64,000 nt of DNA from Morella rubra (lineage: Eukaryota; Streptophyta; Magnoliopsida; Fagales; Myricaceae): the NCBI GenBank assembly GCA_003952965.2, contig CM025855.1:2802707-2866706 (forward strand), given 5' to 3'. Numbering within the stretch: position 1 is the stretch's first letter; the number at the start of each line of letters is the position of its first letter. A program made the translations under genes and the position numbers. The notes beneath the pieces are model-generated. The model was not told where the DNA came from. It ran no database searches and saw nothing but the letters and a program-made list of their open reading frames with translations. Shown in pieces: positions 33,955 to 46,132 of this stretch.

Positions 33955-35070
33955 ATCTGATAATACAAAAGACACTTCGTATGTCTATACGATATGTATG
34001 CATTGTTCTGAGTTATGAGATCGGCTTTCATTTACAATTATTTTCACATAAAAACTCAACTTAATCGGAGAATATATTATGGTCCTGTTGTAATTGGAAT
34101 ATTATTTAGTCACTCTATGTTGCCAATTTGGCGTATTGGATTAATTGAATCATTCTGCATTTGGAAGATCATAACCGTAGTCATGATGAAGAGAGACACA
34201 CAAAATGCACCTTTTTGTAAGTTTACGAAGAATAGAATATTAAAACAATAATAGTTGATCACCGAGGGGGAAATTTGGGAGCAAGATATAGGAATACGCG
34301 TAGCGGAAGAGCTCCGAAAATTTATGAAATTTTTTCCTGGGATAGATTTTATCTTCTATATGATTTGTCAGTTTGTGGATGCTAAAAATAGAATATTGAT
34401 CTGGTGCTACCTCTGCAGATAATTCAATTCTTATCTTCGTCCCTAATCACTCCATTATATTAACTTTTTCAAGTCTCGGATTGAAACCTAATTTCTCCCC
34501 TGATCTTGAGCTGCCGTTTAATTTTTAAAAAACTTCATTGATTATTTCACACGTCTTTGATTAATTTACTGTTGGGATATTTTATTGATCATTTAAATAA
34601 TCTGTTGGGATATTTTTGTTAACACTCAGCTACTCCAGAGCCTAGGATAATATGTATTATGATTTATATGTACAATGCCCATGTCACACAGCTCTGACTG
34701 GAGATTGGCTCTGTGAGCCACTTTTGTTTAAAAATTAAATTTGAGAGATATTTACTATATAATTTGTCACTCAAAATTATAATAGGTTTTGCACTTTCAA
34801 TAATAAACTATAGGTTTGAAACCTTGCATCTATTAACTATTCATTTCTAACCTATTGCACTCTCCATCTATTTTTTAGTTGACTTTAAAAAAAATGACGA
34901 TTATGCTCTTAAATATAATCTTATATTTTATTTTTTAAAAAGAAAATTAATTTTTTGTATTAAAAAAAGTCACTAAGTTTGTAGGTTTAATAGTTCTAAG
35001 TGTCAATTTAGAGTATAAAGTACAAAATAACTGTTAGTTTATAGATGAAAAGTATATTTTTTTTCTTCTA
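33955..35070. other. Intergenic DNA, partly paralogous to 28740-29110
   Basis: 33955-34480 matches the 3' flanks of E and K (ACAAAAGACACTTCGTATGT, GATCACCGAGG..., TTATCTTCGTCCCTAATCAC). 34480-35070 is AT-rich and shows no gene. Confidence 0.6.
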
Positions 35071-35498
35071 AGGTTAAATACACTTTGCCCCTCTTATCTT
35101 TGGGGTCATTTACACTTTGCACCCCGATGTATTATTTTTGACACATTGGACTCCTTAACTTACACATTTTTTCAATTTGGATCCCGTACTCAAATTGCCA
35201 GTCAGTTTAGACGGATTCCGTCAAAATATTTACACATTGTCCCCTTTATCTTTGGGGGTATGTATACATTACCCCCTTATCTTTGGAGTATGTACACATT
35301 GCCCCCCTTATCTTTTGAGGTATTTATACATTGCACCCCATTTTTTGACGGAATCCATCTAAATTGAAGGGTAATTTTGGTACAGGTCCAAATTGAAAAA
35401 ATGTGTAAGTTAAGGGATCCAATGTGTCAAAAATAATACATCGGAGTGTAAAATGTAAATGACCCCAAAAATAAAGGAATAAAGTGTATTTAACCCTT
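35071..35498. mobile_element. MITE with ~155-bp terminal inverted repeats
   Basis: The left arm (AGGTTAAATACACTTTGCCC ... GACGGATTCCGTC) and the right arm reverse-complemented (GGGTTAAATACACTTTATTC ... GATGGATTCCGTC) pair over about 155 bp. The interior has about four tandem variants of CATTGCCCCCTTATCTTTGG. T-rich flanks hide any target duplication. It has no coding capacity. MULE-derived origin is possible but not shown. Confidence 0.75.
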
Positions 35499-36227
35499 TT
35501 TTTTCTATTAGACAATAATATTCTACGGATAGTGATAAGTTTCTACTAAGAGTCTCAGTCATATAGTATTCGGCCATGGGAAAAATCAACCATTTTTTTT
35601 CTGTCCACTTCTGGCCTGTCAATGAAATTAGGAAAAAAAAGCAGGCTGTAAAGCAACTACATAAGATGTCATTAATTTAGGTGAGATTTTTCTATGAGCT
35701 AGATACATGAGTCAATAAACTCCTGGAAATTAGAAGTCTGATTAAAAAAGATGTCAATCAATGTGTGACGTGGATACTTCAGGTACCGATTACAGGGGTA
35801 GTTCTTCGTGTGGGAGACTAAAAATGTCTCAAGGGTGATTCGCTACTCCATCTGAGAGATGAAAGCAACATCCACCAGAAAGTTGACTTAACGATCGACT
35901 TGGGGGTTTGTGAAAGCAAGTGATCAAAGAACATCTGCCATACGTACAAAGGCTTCGGGAAAATTCCAAGGATCGATGTTTCTTCTAATTAGGTCCATGT
36001 CTGGATGCTCAAAGAAACCTTTCATTGGTTATTTCACACGTCTTTGATTGATCATTTTCTGTTCGGATATTTTCTTGTAATTCACAATCCGGTGAGAAAA
36101 ATTATTCTTTTTTCTCCTTTTCGCCCCAATGAAATTAGGAAGAAAAAGGAAGGTTATATACAACAATAACAGTAGAATGTTGCAATTTGACGAAAAAATA
36201 AATAAAGGGTGAAATGTGTCAGAGATA
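35499..36227. other. Intergenic repeat blocks
   Basis: 35740-35970 is another copy of the CGTGGATACT...GATGAAAGCAACAT...CATACGTACAAAGGCTTCGG block. 36060-36160 matches 21565-21650. No gene is seen. Confidence 0.6.
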
Positions 36228-36725
36228 GGTATCTTCAACTTGATCTTCAACTACATCAGGTGAATAAAATATCCAGACCATCAACTAAGTTTTTTAGATG
36301 TAAATTACAAATGTTTCCTCTTTGGGGAAAATTAATATCTGCATCAATAAGGAAACAGCTAGTCTTCACATATTTGGTGGTATATATTCACATATAGGAC
36401 GTTAGTTTTCATTTGAGTTATGATAGCTCTTCCAACGTCGTATGTCACATCTAAAGTAATCAGTTTCATTCGAGATGGCATGGTGCTATTTTTTTATTAT
36501 TATTATTTGCATCAGTCATCCTAGCTACTTTGGAAATTTGGCGTACTGGATTGAACGAGCTAATTATTACCACTTGGAAGATAATTAACCTAGTCCTGAT
36601 GAACACAAAGAACCAAAACACTGTTTTAATTTTTGGAAGCATTAGAAGAACAGAGCGAGGGAATAATAGTTAATCAGTGCAAACAGGAGGGATAGAGGAA
36701 GCCATATATATTGGTCCCAAAAATT
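36228..36725 (+). pseudogene. 3' end relic of a B-type kinase gene
   Basis: 36240-36300 matches the last codons and stop region of B (TCAACTACATCAGGTGAATA...). 36300-36725 matches its 3' flank at 20385-21190, without the LINE found there. So a type 1 gene once stood upstream of the intact type 2 gene, as B stands upstream of C. Confidence 0.65.
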
Positions 36726-36896
36726 CAATAAAATTTTTGTAGCCTAAACATTATCATAACCAACCGTGAGGAATTAGCACACTTTTGTTATTATCCTCGT
36801 GCCTTGCCATACTAATACACTGTCATCTAAATAACAACTATAGAACTCTCAAGATTAATAGTTCTAATCCTTATACAAGTGCAATCTTTGACTTCA

Positions 36897-39035
36897 CTAC
36901 AATTCTTCTGGGATGATTTCTAACTCCTGATTTGAACGTCTTCCATGCAGATTTGCATTGCTTCTTACTGGACCTGTAGAGGCAAAGGGATTAGGAGGCA
37001 TGGTTAATTTATCTCTTTCACCTTCCAACATTTGAAGCACAAGTTTCATTGAAGGACGATCCATTGGGTGCCACTGGATGCACCAAAGTCCCACAATTGC
37101 TAGCTTCTCTGCAATTCTGACATCTCCATCATCTTCAATAAAGACTCGTAGGTCTTCCTTTTGCTCTAAGAGGTTATAAATCCATTCTGGAAAGTAAACT
37201 TGGCTAGTTTCTTCTTCTTTAAAATCATCATTTTTCTTCCCTCCTACCAGTTCAAGCAGCAACATTCCAAAACTGTAAACATCGGCCTTATAAGAAACAT
37301 TCCCAAAGTTCCTAGAGAACACTTCGGGTGCAATATAACCCATAGTCCCTCTTGCTGTGGTCATGGACACGATACTCTGGTCCTTAGAGCACAACTTGGC
37401 AAGACCAAAATCAGCAATTTTAGGGTTGATGTCCTCGTCCAACAAAACATTACGGGGTTTAATGTCAAAGTGGAGGATTCTTTGGTCACACCCTTGGTGA
37501 AGATAGTCAATTCCTTTTGCTATACCAAGAGCAATATCGTGCAACCTGGTCCATCCAAGAAAGCGGTTCTTGAAATCTGCTGAAGATATGAACTTATCTA
37601 ATGAATCATTAGATAAGAATTCATAAATTAGAGCTCTTCGAAACCCATCAGCACAGAAGCCAACCAACCGAACAACATTAACATGATGAATCCTACCTAT
37701 TGTTCCCACTTCATTTATAAATTCCTCTCCATCTCCTTTGGAAGTAGTGTTCAAAATCTTCACCGCAACAAAGATTTCACTGGAAAGCTTTCCTTTGAAC
37801 ACAGTTCCATAGGATCCTTCCCCTAACTTATCACTGAACTGATTTGTAATCCTTTTAATATCAGCATACGAGTATCTCGCGGGCTTAAAACTTCTGTAGT
37901 CCTCCAAAAACTTTTCGATCTTTGCTTCAGTTTCTTTTTCCACTTTATCATGCCTATACACACGGTAGACTGAAAAACTCGCGAGGACTAATAGGAGTGA
38001 TCCGAAGACGGTACCTGCATCGCACACAATCGCACGTCAAATAAGTGATTTCCATATCCACTATCCCGAACAAAGAAAGCTTGAAATGGCCAGCGAGCAA
38101 CTTACCAATTTCAATCGCTGATTGTTTCCGTCCTGCAAAAGATTCTAACGTAATTAGCTTCCATAGAAAGATTTTCGGAAAAACAGAGTAAAATTATTTG
38201 TTTCGATTAGTGATTTTTTATTCTCTCTGTCTGTTTTCGTGAATTCAGAAGAGCATTTTTAAAGCCAAGTAAGGTTGAGCAAATCAATGCGTGTTAGCTT
38301 TAGACATTGCGAAGTTATTGAGCACTAATTAAGGCGGACATTGGATACCAAGACCGTACCTTTTCGGTGTTTGGAGAAGCACGTAGTTTCTGACTCGTTG
38401 CTATCATTTTTAAATCCACAAATCTTGCCCTTCGCTTCACATAGATCTACGCACAGAGGTCTGGACCATTTCAACTGAAGAACATCATCCCCACCGAAAA
38501 TTATACGATATGGAATTGATTGGGTGTTATACATCTTTGTACAAGGTGATGGAGGCAACTCGATGATTCGAGTATAAGATTTGAACGCATAAACCTGGTG
38601 GCCGCTAGGGCCACTAAGGCAAGAGATCTGACTATAAACTTCTGCTTCTGTTTGGGAACAATTGAATAAAGTAAATTCCTCAAGGTAATATTCTTCTTTG
38701 AATTTGAAAGGCGAGGAAGATAAATCGAGCCCCAAAAGTTGGCATGGAAGCGAGTCATGATGTGGGTCATATAGGTGAATCACCTGAGCCTTGTAGTCAA
38801 TCTCTTTGACATAGAGCTTGACTGAAATTGGGAGCTCGAGCACTAAATCGTTTGTATTAGTGCAGGATAGATCAAACCCAGGTAAACCAGAGTGCTCTGG
38901 CTGGGTGTCTTTAAGTCGGAAAGGAAATCGAATGGCTGGGCCGAGGCGTCCACACGGTGATACAGAGGACCCATTCTGGGCTTCACCCTGGACTATGATG
39001 ATGAAAACAAGAAACAAGAAGTAGGGGATTTCCAT
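36897..39035 (-). CDS. Intact LRK10L-type receptor-like kinase, type 2 (three exons, 606 aa by splice model)
   Basis: A plasma-membrane receptor-like serine/threonine kinase. Exon 1 (39035-38360) has a signal peptide (MEIPYFLFLVFIIIVQG) and a cysteine-containing GUB_WAK_bind ectodomain (CGRLGPAIRFPFRLKD, FDLSCTNTNDLVLELP, LYVKEIDYKAQVIHLYDP). Exon 2 is 38132-38106 (27 nt) and exon 3 38014-36897. All junctions are GT-AG and phase 1, and lengths 676, 27 and 1118 sum to 607 codons. The membrane segment is about residues 236-254 (TVFGSLLLVLASFSVYRVY). The kinase has LGEGSYG 298-304, VAVK lysine 320, HFD with D418, DFG 436-438 and APE 463-465. HFD replaces HRD (non-RD), common in immune RLKs. It is head to head with the gene at 40230. 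Ligand and pathway are unknown. Rust-resistance Lr10-like naming reflects family only. Confidence 0.9.
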
Positions 39036-40229
39036 CTCGAAGCAAATGCTTATCTCGGTTTTCAGGAGCGTTTCTGATCAGCCTCTAAAGGAAAGCAATG
39101 ACAGAATCTTGGAGGGAATCACGTATAGAGCTCAAATGATCTACAAGTGAATAGGCCAAAAGAAAGACTGAAAAGTCTACCCACGTAATTCCTAGTCCTT
39201 GCTCAGGAAAATTCCTACACCACACTGCACAAGACTAACGACGACGTGTAGATTGGGTTCAAATTATTAATTTGAAGTTGTCACTTTGAATGCGATTATA
39301 TTTACATGTATCTTACGAAACGAAAGAATGAAAAGGAACGGACAAGGAAACGTTTACACTGCAAATTGCGTAAATTCTCGAAGAACAAAAAATATTTTAA
39401 GGATTTTTGGGGACTCTATGGCGAGATTCCTAGACAATCCTTTCTTTTTATTTTTATTTTAGTAATTTTTAGTTTTTAATTTTTAATTTATTTTCTTCAA
39501 TATTTTCTTTTATTATTTACAAACTGATTTCATTTATTTTGCAATATTTGCTATTATTTTCTTCATTTTGTGTTATATTTTTTATCATTTTAAATAAAAT
39601 TTAGTCAATTTTAACTTATTTTATGTACTAGAGGGACACGTAGCATAGGGCCTGCACAGCCACAAATATCTTATCTAAACGCTCAAATCATTACCAGAAA
39701 ATTTCTTGTTTTAATTTTTTCTTGACAGAATTGAGATTGAAAAAGATACGGCAAACATTTAATGCTTTACAACCCACGTTATTCCGTACATAATTTACAT
39801 GAGCAATAACATAAAAATTAATTGAGATTTACATGTATACTTGGATTGGACCATCCAATGCCAATATATTCCAATATGGATGGAATAGACCGTTAGTCTC
39901 AAAAACTTGTAAATTACTGGACCAAGCAAGTTAAGAACTGACATCCGTAGGCTTCAAGGAAATTCTATGGCTGTCTTTCAACAGTGATTGAGTTTGACAG
40001 ATCGCGGACTGGGGTTTTCTCCAAAAAAATTTTAAAGTCAAGCACACCAAGGGAGACTTATGGCCCATTATACGATCTATCTTTGTTGAAGTCGTGAACA
40101 CCAGTAAATTTCTCGATTTAAATTTCTCTTTCCAGCAAAGGTTTTATGCTAATTGTCTACTGCCGTGGACCGAAGCCAAACCCTCTCTTGTAATCCTCTA
40201 GTCTCTCTCTCTCTCTCAGAGCTCCCTCA
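39036..40229. promoter_or_regulatory. Shared upstream region of the head-to-head receptor kinase pair
   Basis: 1194 bp separate the two start codons. 39100-39260 recurs next to relics at 15915-16130. 39410-39650 is one arm of the fold-back family. 39650-40229 is conserved with the promoters of B and G (CACAAATATCTTATC, GTGGACCGAAGCCA, GCTCCCTCA before ATG). A CT microsatellite (40202-40217) lies in the likely 5' leader of the + strand gene. Promoter function is inferred from position. Confidence 0.6.
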
Positions 40230-43163
40230 ATGGCAAGGGGAACGCCCTTCCCTGCAGGAGTCATGGTTTTTATCATTCTTGTGCTAGTCCTTCAAGGTTG
40301 CAGTGTCACCCATAGTCATCAGTGCTCTTCTTCTTGCGGCGGTATCCACAACATAAAATATCCATTTCGGTTAATACACGATCCACCAAACTGCGGCGAC
40401 CAAAGATATCACCTTTCCTGCGAGAACAACCAAACGATGTTGTACTTATCTGCTGGAAAATACAACGTACAGAAAATCAATTACACCGACTCCAGCATCC
40501 ATGTCGTAGACTCGCGAATTTCGAAGGATAGTTACTCATCCACTCCCAATTGTTCTCTAGATCATTTCGGCTACTATTCCAAGGCATGGGGTCCCTACAC
40601 GCCGTTTCCAAAAGACGGTTTTTCTCTCGTGAGCTGTGAAAATCCCATGAATTCCTCATTCGACCTGAACATTTCTAGTTGCTTTGATGATGAAGCGTAT
40701 TCTTCCAAGAGGCGCCATGGATATATTTTATCTGGCCAGATGATGGCATCGGACTTAGAGGAGTTGTGCCAAGTAGAACACACGTGTTTGGCATCGACGT
40801 GGCAGCTGGTAATGTCCCAAGTAGACAAAAATGCTTCTTGTACGGACATCCACGACATGCTTCTGTATGGTTTTGAATTATCATGGTATTTTGGAAGTTG
40901 TGGAAGCAAATATGGGAGTGTAAATTGCTCCCCAAATGGCACCGAAAACCAATGCTGGTGCGGTGAGTACAGAAGAAATTAGGTTCCCCTCTTGAATAAC
41001 ATGAATTGTCTGTTCCATATACAGCCCTCAACTATATATGACATGTCCGTGACACAAAGGGTTGGTATTCCTGCACATGAAGTGATTTTTCATGCTTTGA
41101 TTTATCAATATTATCGTATACCAGCCTGATTAATACATATTATAAGTTAATGCGGTGACATTATTTCTGAATATATATTTGCAATTCTTTTATCTTTGAT
41201 GTCATTGCATAAACTTTTTTTATGAATTATATCCCAAGGATTATTGATTGATTTAATAATATCGGATACGCATGCAGGGGAGCTGGTGTATTGCATATAT
41301 ATTATGGGTTATAATTAATTGGTTTGCGTCAAAGTTTCTCAAGGCTAATCTTGTTTTTTCTTTTTTCTTGGATCAACCAGCTGGAACGAGCGGTATTCTG
41401 GAGCGGCTGCTACTCATATGTAAGGTTTCTTTCTCAAAAAAGCTGTTTTTCAGGGATATAATAGAGAATCCGAAATAGAACTGAATGACAAGTGGGCCCG
41501 CAAAAACCGCGTGGACGGCCAATGTTTATGTAAACTTAAAGTTATTAATAAATTTTGTCAAAAAATAGATAAAATGGGTACAGTTCATTTTTAAAAGAAA
41601 GAGAGAAAGAAAAGTCAGGTTGTGGAAAGTTTATAGAAAAAAAAAATACTTAATACCTCCGTTTAAAAGTGATCATTAGGAGTCACAATCTAAAAAGTTG
41701 TGAAAAAAAAGAAAAACTTGAAATTATTTCAATGCTAACTTTCTTGAGTATTGAATTAACTTTCTTGAAATTATTATTTCGCAGTGGAAAGTATTGGTAT
41801 CTACGCACTATACGCAGCAGCACTGGCCATGGGTAAGAACTCGAATCTCTGCTTTCATCATGATTACATTCTTTTGTACTGTAGACGATTTCTTAATTTG
41901 TGAAGCGTAAAAACACAGAAAGTTAGCTGTGACGTGCTACGTACGCTGGCAAATCCAACTGAAAAAAAATGCTTACAGTGCTGCAAACAAAATATTTGTT
42001 TTTCTGTTTGTTCTGATGATTAATTATATTCCTGCACAGGAGCACAGTTTGCATTAAAAATTGTATTTGGGACTCCATGTGTGATTTTATTGTTGATATA
42101 TAAATGGCGTAAGAGGCATTTCTCAGTGTATGATGCTATTGAAGAATTTTTGCAAAGCCACAATAACCTCAGGCCCATACGGTACTCTTATAAGAAATTC
42201 AAGAAGATGACCAATAATTTCAAGGACAAACTAGGTGAAGGAGGCTATGGTACCGTATTTAAAGGAACACTTCGAAGTGGTCAACTTGTTGCTGTAAAGA
42301 TGCTAGGGAAGGCCAAAGCTAATGGGCAAGAATTTATTAACGAAGTTGCAACCATCGGAAGGATTCACCATGTTAATATTGTGCAACTTGTTGGCTTTTG
42401 CGTTAAAGGGGCAGAACGAGCTCTTGTATACGAGTTCATGCCCAAAGGCTCCCTCAATAAATACATTTTTTCTCAGGAGGAAGGTATCTTCTTAAGCTAC
42501 GAGAAACTATATGATATTGCTCTAGGAGTGGCTCATGGAATTGAATATTTGCATCGAGGATGTGACATGCAGATCTTACATTTTGATATTAAGCCCCACA
42601 ACATTCTTCTTGATGACAATTTTACTCCCAAGGTCTCTGACTTTGGTCTAGCAAAATTGTATGCAGTAAATGACAGCATTGTTTCTTTAACTGCTGTAAG
42701 AGGGACATTAGGATACATGGCTCCTGAGTTATTCTATAAAAATATTGGAGGACTCTCGTATAAGGCTGATGTTTATAGCTTTGGAATGTTGTTAATGGAA
42801 ATGGCAAGCAGAAGAAAGAATGTGAATGCATCTGTAGACCATTCAAGCCAAGTTTATTTTCCTACTTGGATTTATGACCAATTGCAAGATGGAAGGGATA
42901 TAGAAATTGACAACGTGACAGAGGAAGAAAGGGAAATTTGTAAAAAGATGATCATAGTTGCTTTGTGGTGTATACAGATGAAGCCTAGCTATCGTCCTTC
43001 AATGCACGAAGTTGTAGGAATGCTTGAAGAGAATTGGAATGCTTACAAATGCCTCCCAAACCTTTCATATCGTCACCAGAAAGATCCACTGAAGATGTTG
43101 GAGACAGCTCAACTTGGTCATCAACTGCATCAAGGTAACTTGAGTCTATCAACCAAGTGTTAA
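40230..43163 (+). CDS. Intact LRK10L-type receptor-like kinase, type 1 (four exons, 647 aa by splice model)
   Basis: Exons are 40230-40962, 41381-41419, 41785-41832 and 42040-43163. All introns are GT-AG and phase 1; the lengths (733, 39, 48, 1124) sum to 648 codons. A signal peptide ([20 protein letters not shown]) is followed by GUB_WAK_bind ([37 protein letters not shown], residues ~32-95) and a cysteine-rich C-terminal ectodomain ending NQCWC. The hydrophobic region is about residues 261-293. The kinase has LGEGGYG 338-344, VAVK lysine 360, HFD with D456, DFG 474-476 and APE 501-503, so it is non-RD. A one-base loss after MLEE (near 43028) replaces the family tail ([13 protein letters not shown] type) with about 45 residues in another frame. 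The kinase fold ends before this, so the gene is probably functional with an altered tail. Its partner is the divergent type 2 gene. Confidence 0.9.
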
Positions 43164-44326
43164 ATGCTAATTATCTTTGCAAGGGAAAGCTAATATATAT
43201 TTGCATCAATAGGAACCATCAACTTCTCTAGTTTATATTCGCATACAATATGTATGTTTTCATTTGAGTTGTGATAACCATTTCAATAGCTTATAATATT
43301 CCGGATTCAACTTCATTTGAAATGGCTTGGTCAATTTTATTTCTCACCGACATTAGTTGGCAAAATATTTTTTATTTTAATTTTTTTTTACAACAAGTTG
43401 TGTAAATTCTATTAGGATTTGTGATAAAATTGTTAGAATTAGTGAATAGTTGTTGGAATTAATAAAAAATGATTTTAAAAAAAATGAAATATTTTATGTT
43501 CATCCAAACATGGTCTTATTTTATCCATTTTAAAAATCTAACATTGAATTTATGAAAACATGAGAGCATCAGGACTAATAATATTAACCAACCCAAAAAG
43601 AAAGAGGGAACCCTCAAATGACGCGATTAAATGAACTGTTTTTCGTATAGTAATAGCTCTCCCATTTACCAAAACAAAATAACCAAGTTTCAAGGCCCAC
43701 TTTATGACGGTGGGTCTGCTTATTGGGCCCAACGGTAGAGAGATCAGAGATAGACGAAGAGAAATGAAGCGAGAGACAGGGGAAGGGTACAGGACCAGTT
43801 ATCCACTTAGTGAGTGAAAGCTTCGAAGTTACAAACTTTTGCCTGGCCGGCCCAGGTCCATACCGGTGGGTCGACGTTTCATCGTGAAATTTCTTCCAAA
43901 TTCTTGGGTTTCTACCTTCAATCTGTACTTTGTGCATTGACTGATGACCAACGACGACGTGTTCACAAGTAGCTTAGAGAACGAAAATTTGAAGAGAAAA
44001 GGAAAGAGTAAAGAATGTATTTACGCAACAAATTAATTGCTCATATAAGTCTTCAAAGTCAAGGTTACCGAGGGAGACTTGGCCCTGCTCAATTCAACTC
44101 ACCGCAACCATTATCTGCCTGTCTTCAACAAATTGCTCATAAGTCTTCAACAAATTGCTAATTCTCTGTATCAAATTTGTACACGTATTATGGGTCTGCC
44201 TGTCTTTTTTTTGTTTTTCTTCGATATATATAAGTTATAAAATATGCTTGTCCACAGCCGTACGTGGATAAAAGCTACACCCATTCTATCTCCCTCTCGC
44301 CCCCTCCCTGATCATTGAAAAGGAGA
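43164..44326. other. Intergenic DNA paralogous to 24880-26060
   Basis: Same order of blocks as downstream of D: AT-rich GTTGTTGGAATTA block (43380-43530), CAAGGCCCACTTTATGACGG...GGCCGGCCCAGG block (43690-43860) and the promoter-like region (43975-44320). No gene. Confidence 0.7.
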
Positions 44327-45437
44327 ATGTTGTTCCTTGCACGACTCATGTCTGTTATTGTTCTTGTGCTACTCCATCAATGCCGCAGCATCGCAGACAC
44401 TCATCTCTGTGCTCCCTCTTCCTGTGGCAGTATCCATGAGATACGACCTCCGTTTCGATTAACTCACGACGCAGCAAACTACCGCGACGCAAAGTACATT
44501 CTGTCGTGTGAGAACAACCTACCAGTGTAACAATTGGTAGGTGGAAAATACTACGTACGGGAAATCAACTACGATCTGTCCACAATCCGAGTTGTGGACT
44601 CTCGAATTCAGACCGAAAATTACTCCTCCATCGCAGCTTGTTTCCCAAATTACAACTACGATATCAGTTCGTGGGATCCGTAACCCCGGTAATGTTCCCA
44701 TGGGACCATGAAAAGGGTGTGGTTTTCGTGAACTGTGAAAGGCCGGCGAATTCGCAATTCTATCTGAGCACTTCTACTTGCTTTCATAATGGATTGTACT
44801 CTTCCAACTATTATGCCTCCCAAACCACGAGGTATAGATATGTTTTATCTGGCCAGATGAAGGCCTTAGATGTGGAGGAGTTGTGCAAAATAGAGCACAT
44901 GTGTCCGTCATCGTGGCCTGGAAATGTTGGCCTAAATCTTTCTTGTACGGACGTCGACGACATGTTGCTGTATGGTTTTGAACTTACATGGAGGCAAGGA
45001 AAAAATTGTGCAAGCCGCGGAGATTTTAGATGCGACCGACTCCGCAATGGTTTAATTTTTTGCTTGTGCATTCGAAAAAGTAAGCCAAGAACGAGATATC
45101 CATTAATTTGTTATTTTGACATATAATTAGAGAATTCTAATTGAAGTTTCCAACGCTAATGTTACTCTTTTGTTCTGTTGTCAAACAGGAGATCTGCGCC
45201 TAATTTTGGCAGGAATAGTTGAGGTTTCTATTTCAAACTTATAGGCCCATTTCTAATCTCATGGGAACATGAGTGCGGAAACCAAAAAGGAGAAACATCA
45301 AAATTTCCTAAGTGGCTTCCTCTCTTGATTAACGTACGTCCTTTCTATATATGTCACTACTGTGTCCTTCAGTCCGTCCACAAAGGGTTAGGAATCTAGG
45401 TAGGCATTTTTGCTGATGATGAACTCCATTAATTAGT

Positions 45438-45655
45438 ATTTCTCTTTAGGCAAATAGATAAATTTCAATTGAAAATAAAAGGGAGTTACAGAAGCAGACA
45501 ATGGGGCATCCACCCGTTACATAAATCAGGGCCCAATTAAGGCCTTTGATCTAAACATTTGCCGTCCAAGGCTGCGGCGTGGGATGTCGGAGGAGATCAG
45601 ACCGCAGTATCGTACGCTGGAATTGGCTGCAAAGAAAGCCCGCATCTGTGAGTCG
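45438..45655 (-). mobile_element. Probable antisense LINE 3' fragment in an intron of pseudogene J
   Basis: Near-identical to 26776-26985 in pseudogene E and at the same intronic position, so the insertion is older than the E/J duplication. Family assignment is by sequence style only. Confidence 0.4.
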
Positions 45656-46132
45656 GCAAACTAATTAATAACGTAATGGTGCTCTTGTTAATTTTTTTTT
45701 AATGCAAATTAACGTCACAGAATCTTTGGACATGAAAACTGGAAGGAAAAACAAACAGTGATTGATCCTTTTTGAAAACAAAGGTAGAAATTAGAAATTA
45801 TTTACGTATCTTTCTCGATTAATGAATTAAGATTTCCTTTCACAGGTGGAAGACTTTATGGATACGGACAAGTTATAATTGGTAAGAGCTTGTATCTCTC
45901 CTTGAATCTTTTTTAAATATATATTTTTAGTAAATCATTTCTTAGATTGTGAAGCATGAGAACTTTTGAAAGTATTGACTGATGATAATATAATGAAATC
46001 TAGCCGAAGAAAACAGACTAAATATCAGCATGCTTAACTATTAAGATTTATAGGAAGGCAAATAGTTATGGCTATAATGATCATGATAGTTTCTTCATGC
46101 ATGATGCTATTGAAGAATTTCTATACATATAA

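Noticed and set aside
36029..36250. Short minus-strand frame in the A/T-rich flank before the type 2 gene
   Set aside because: It lies in array-wide intergenic repeat sequence and has no domain.
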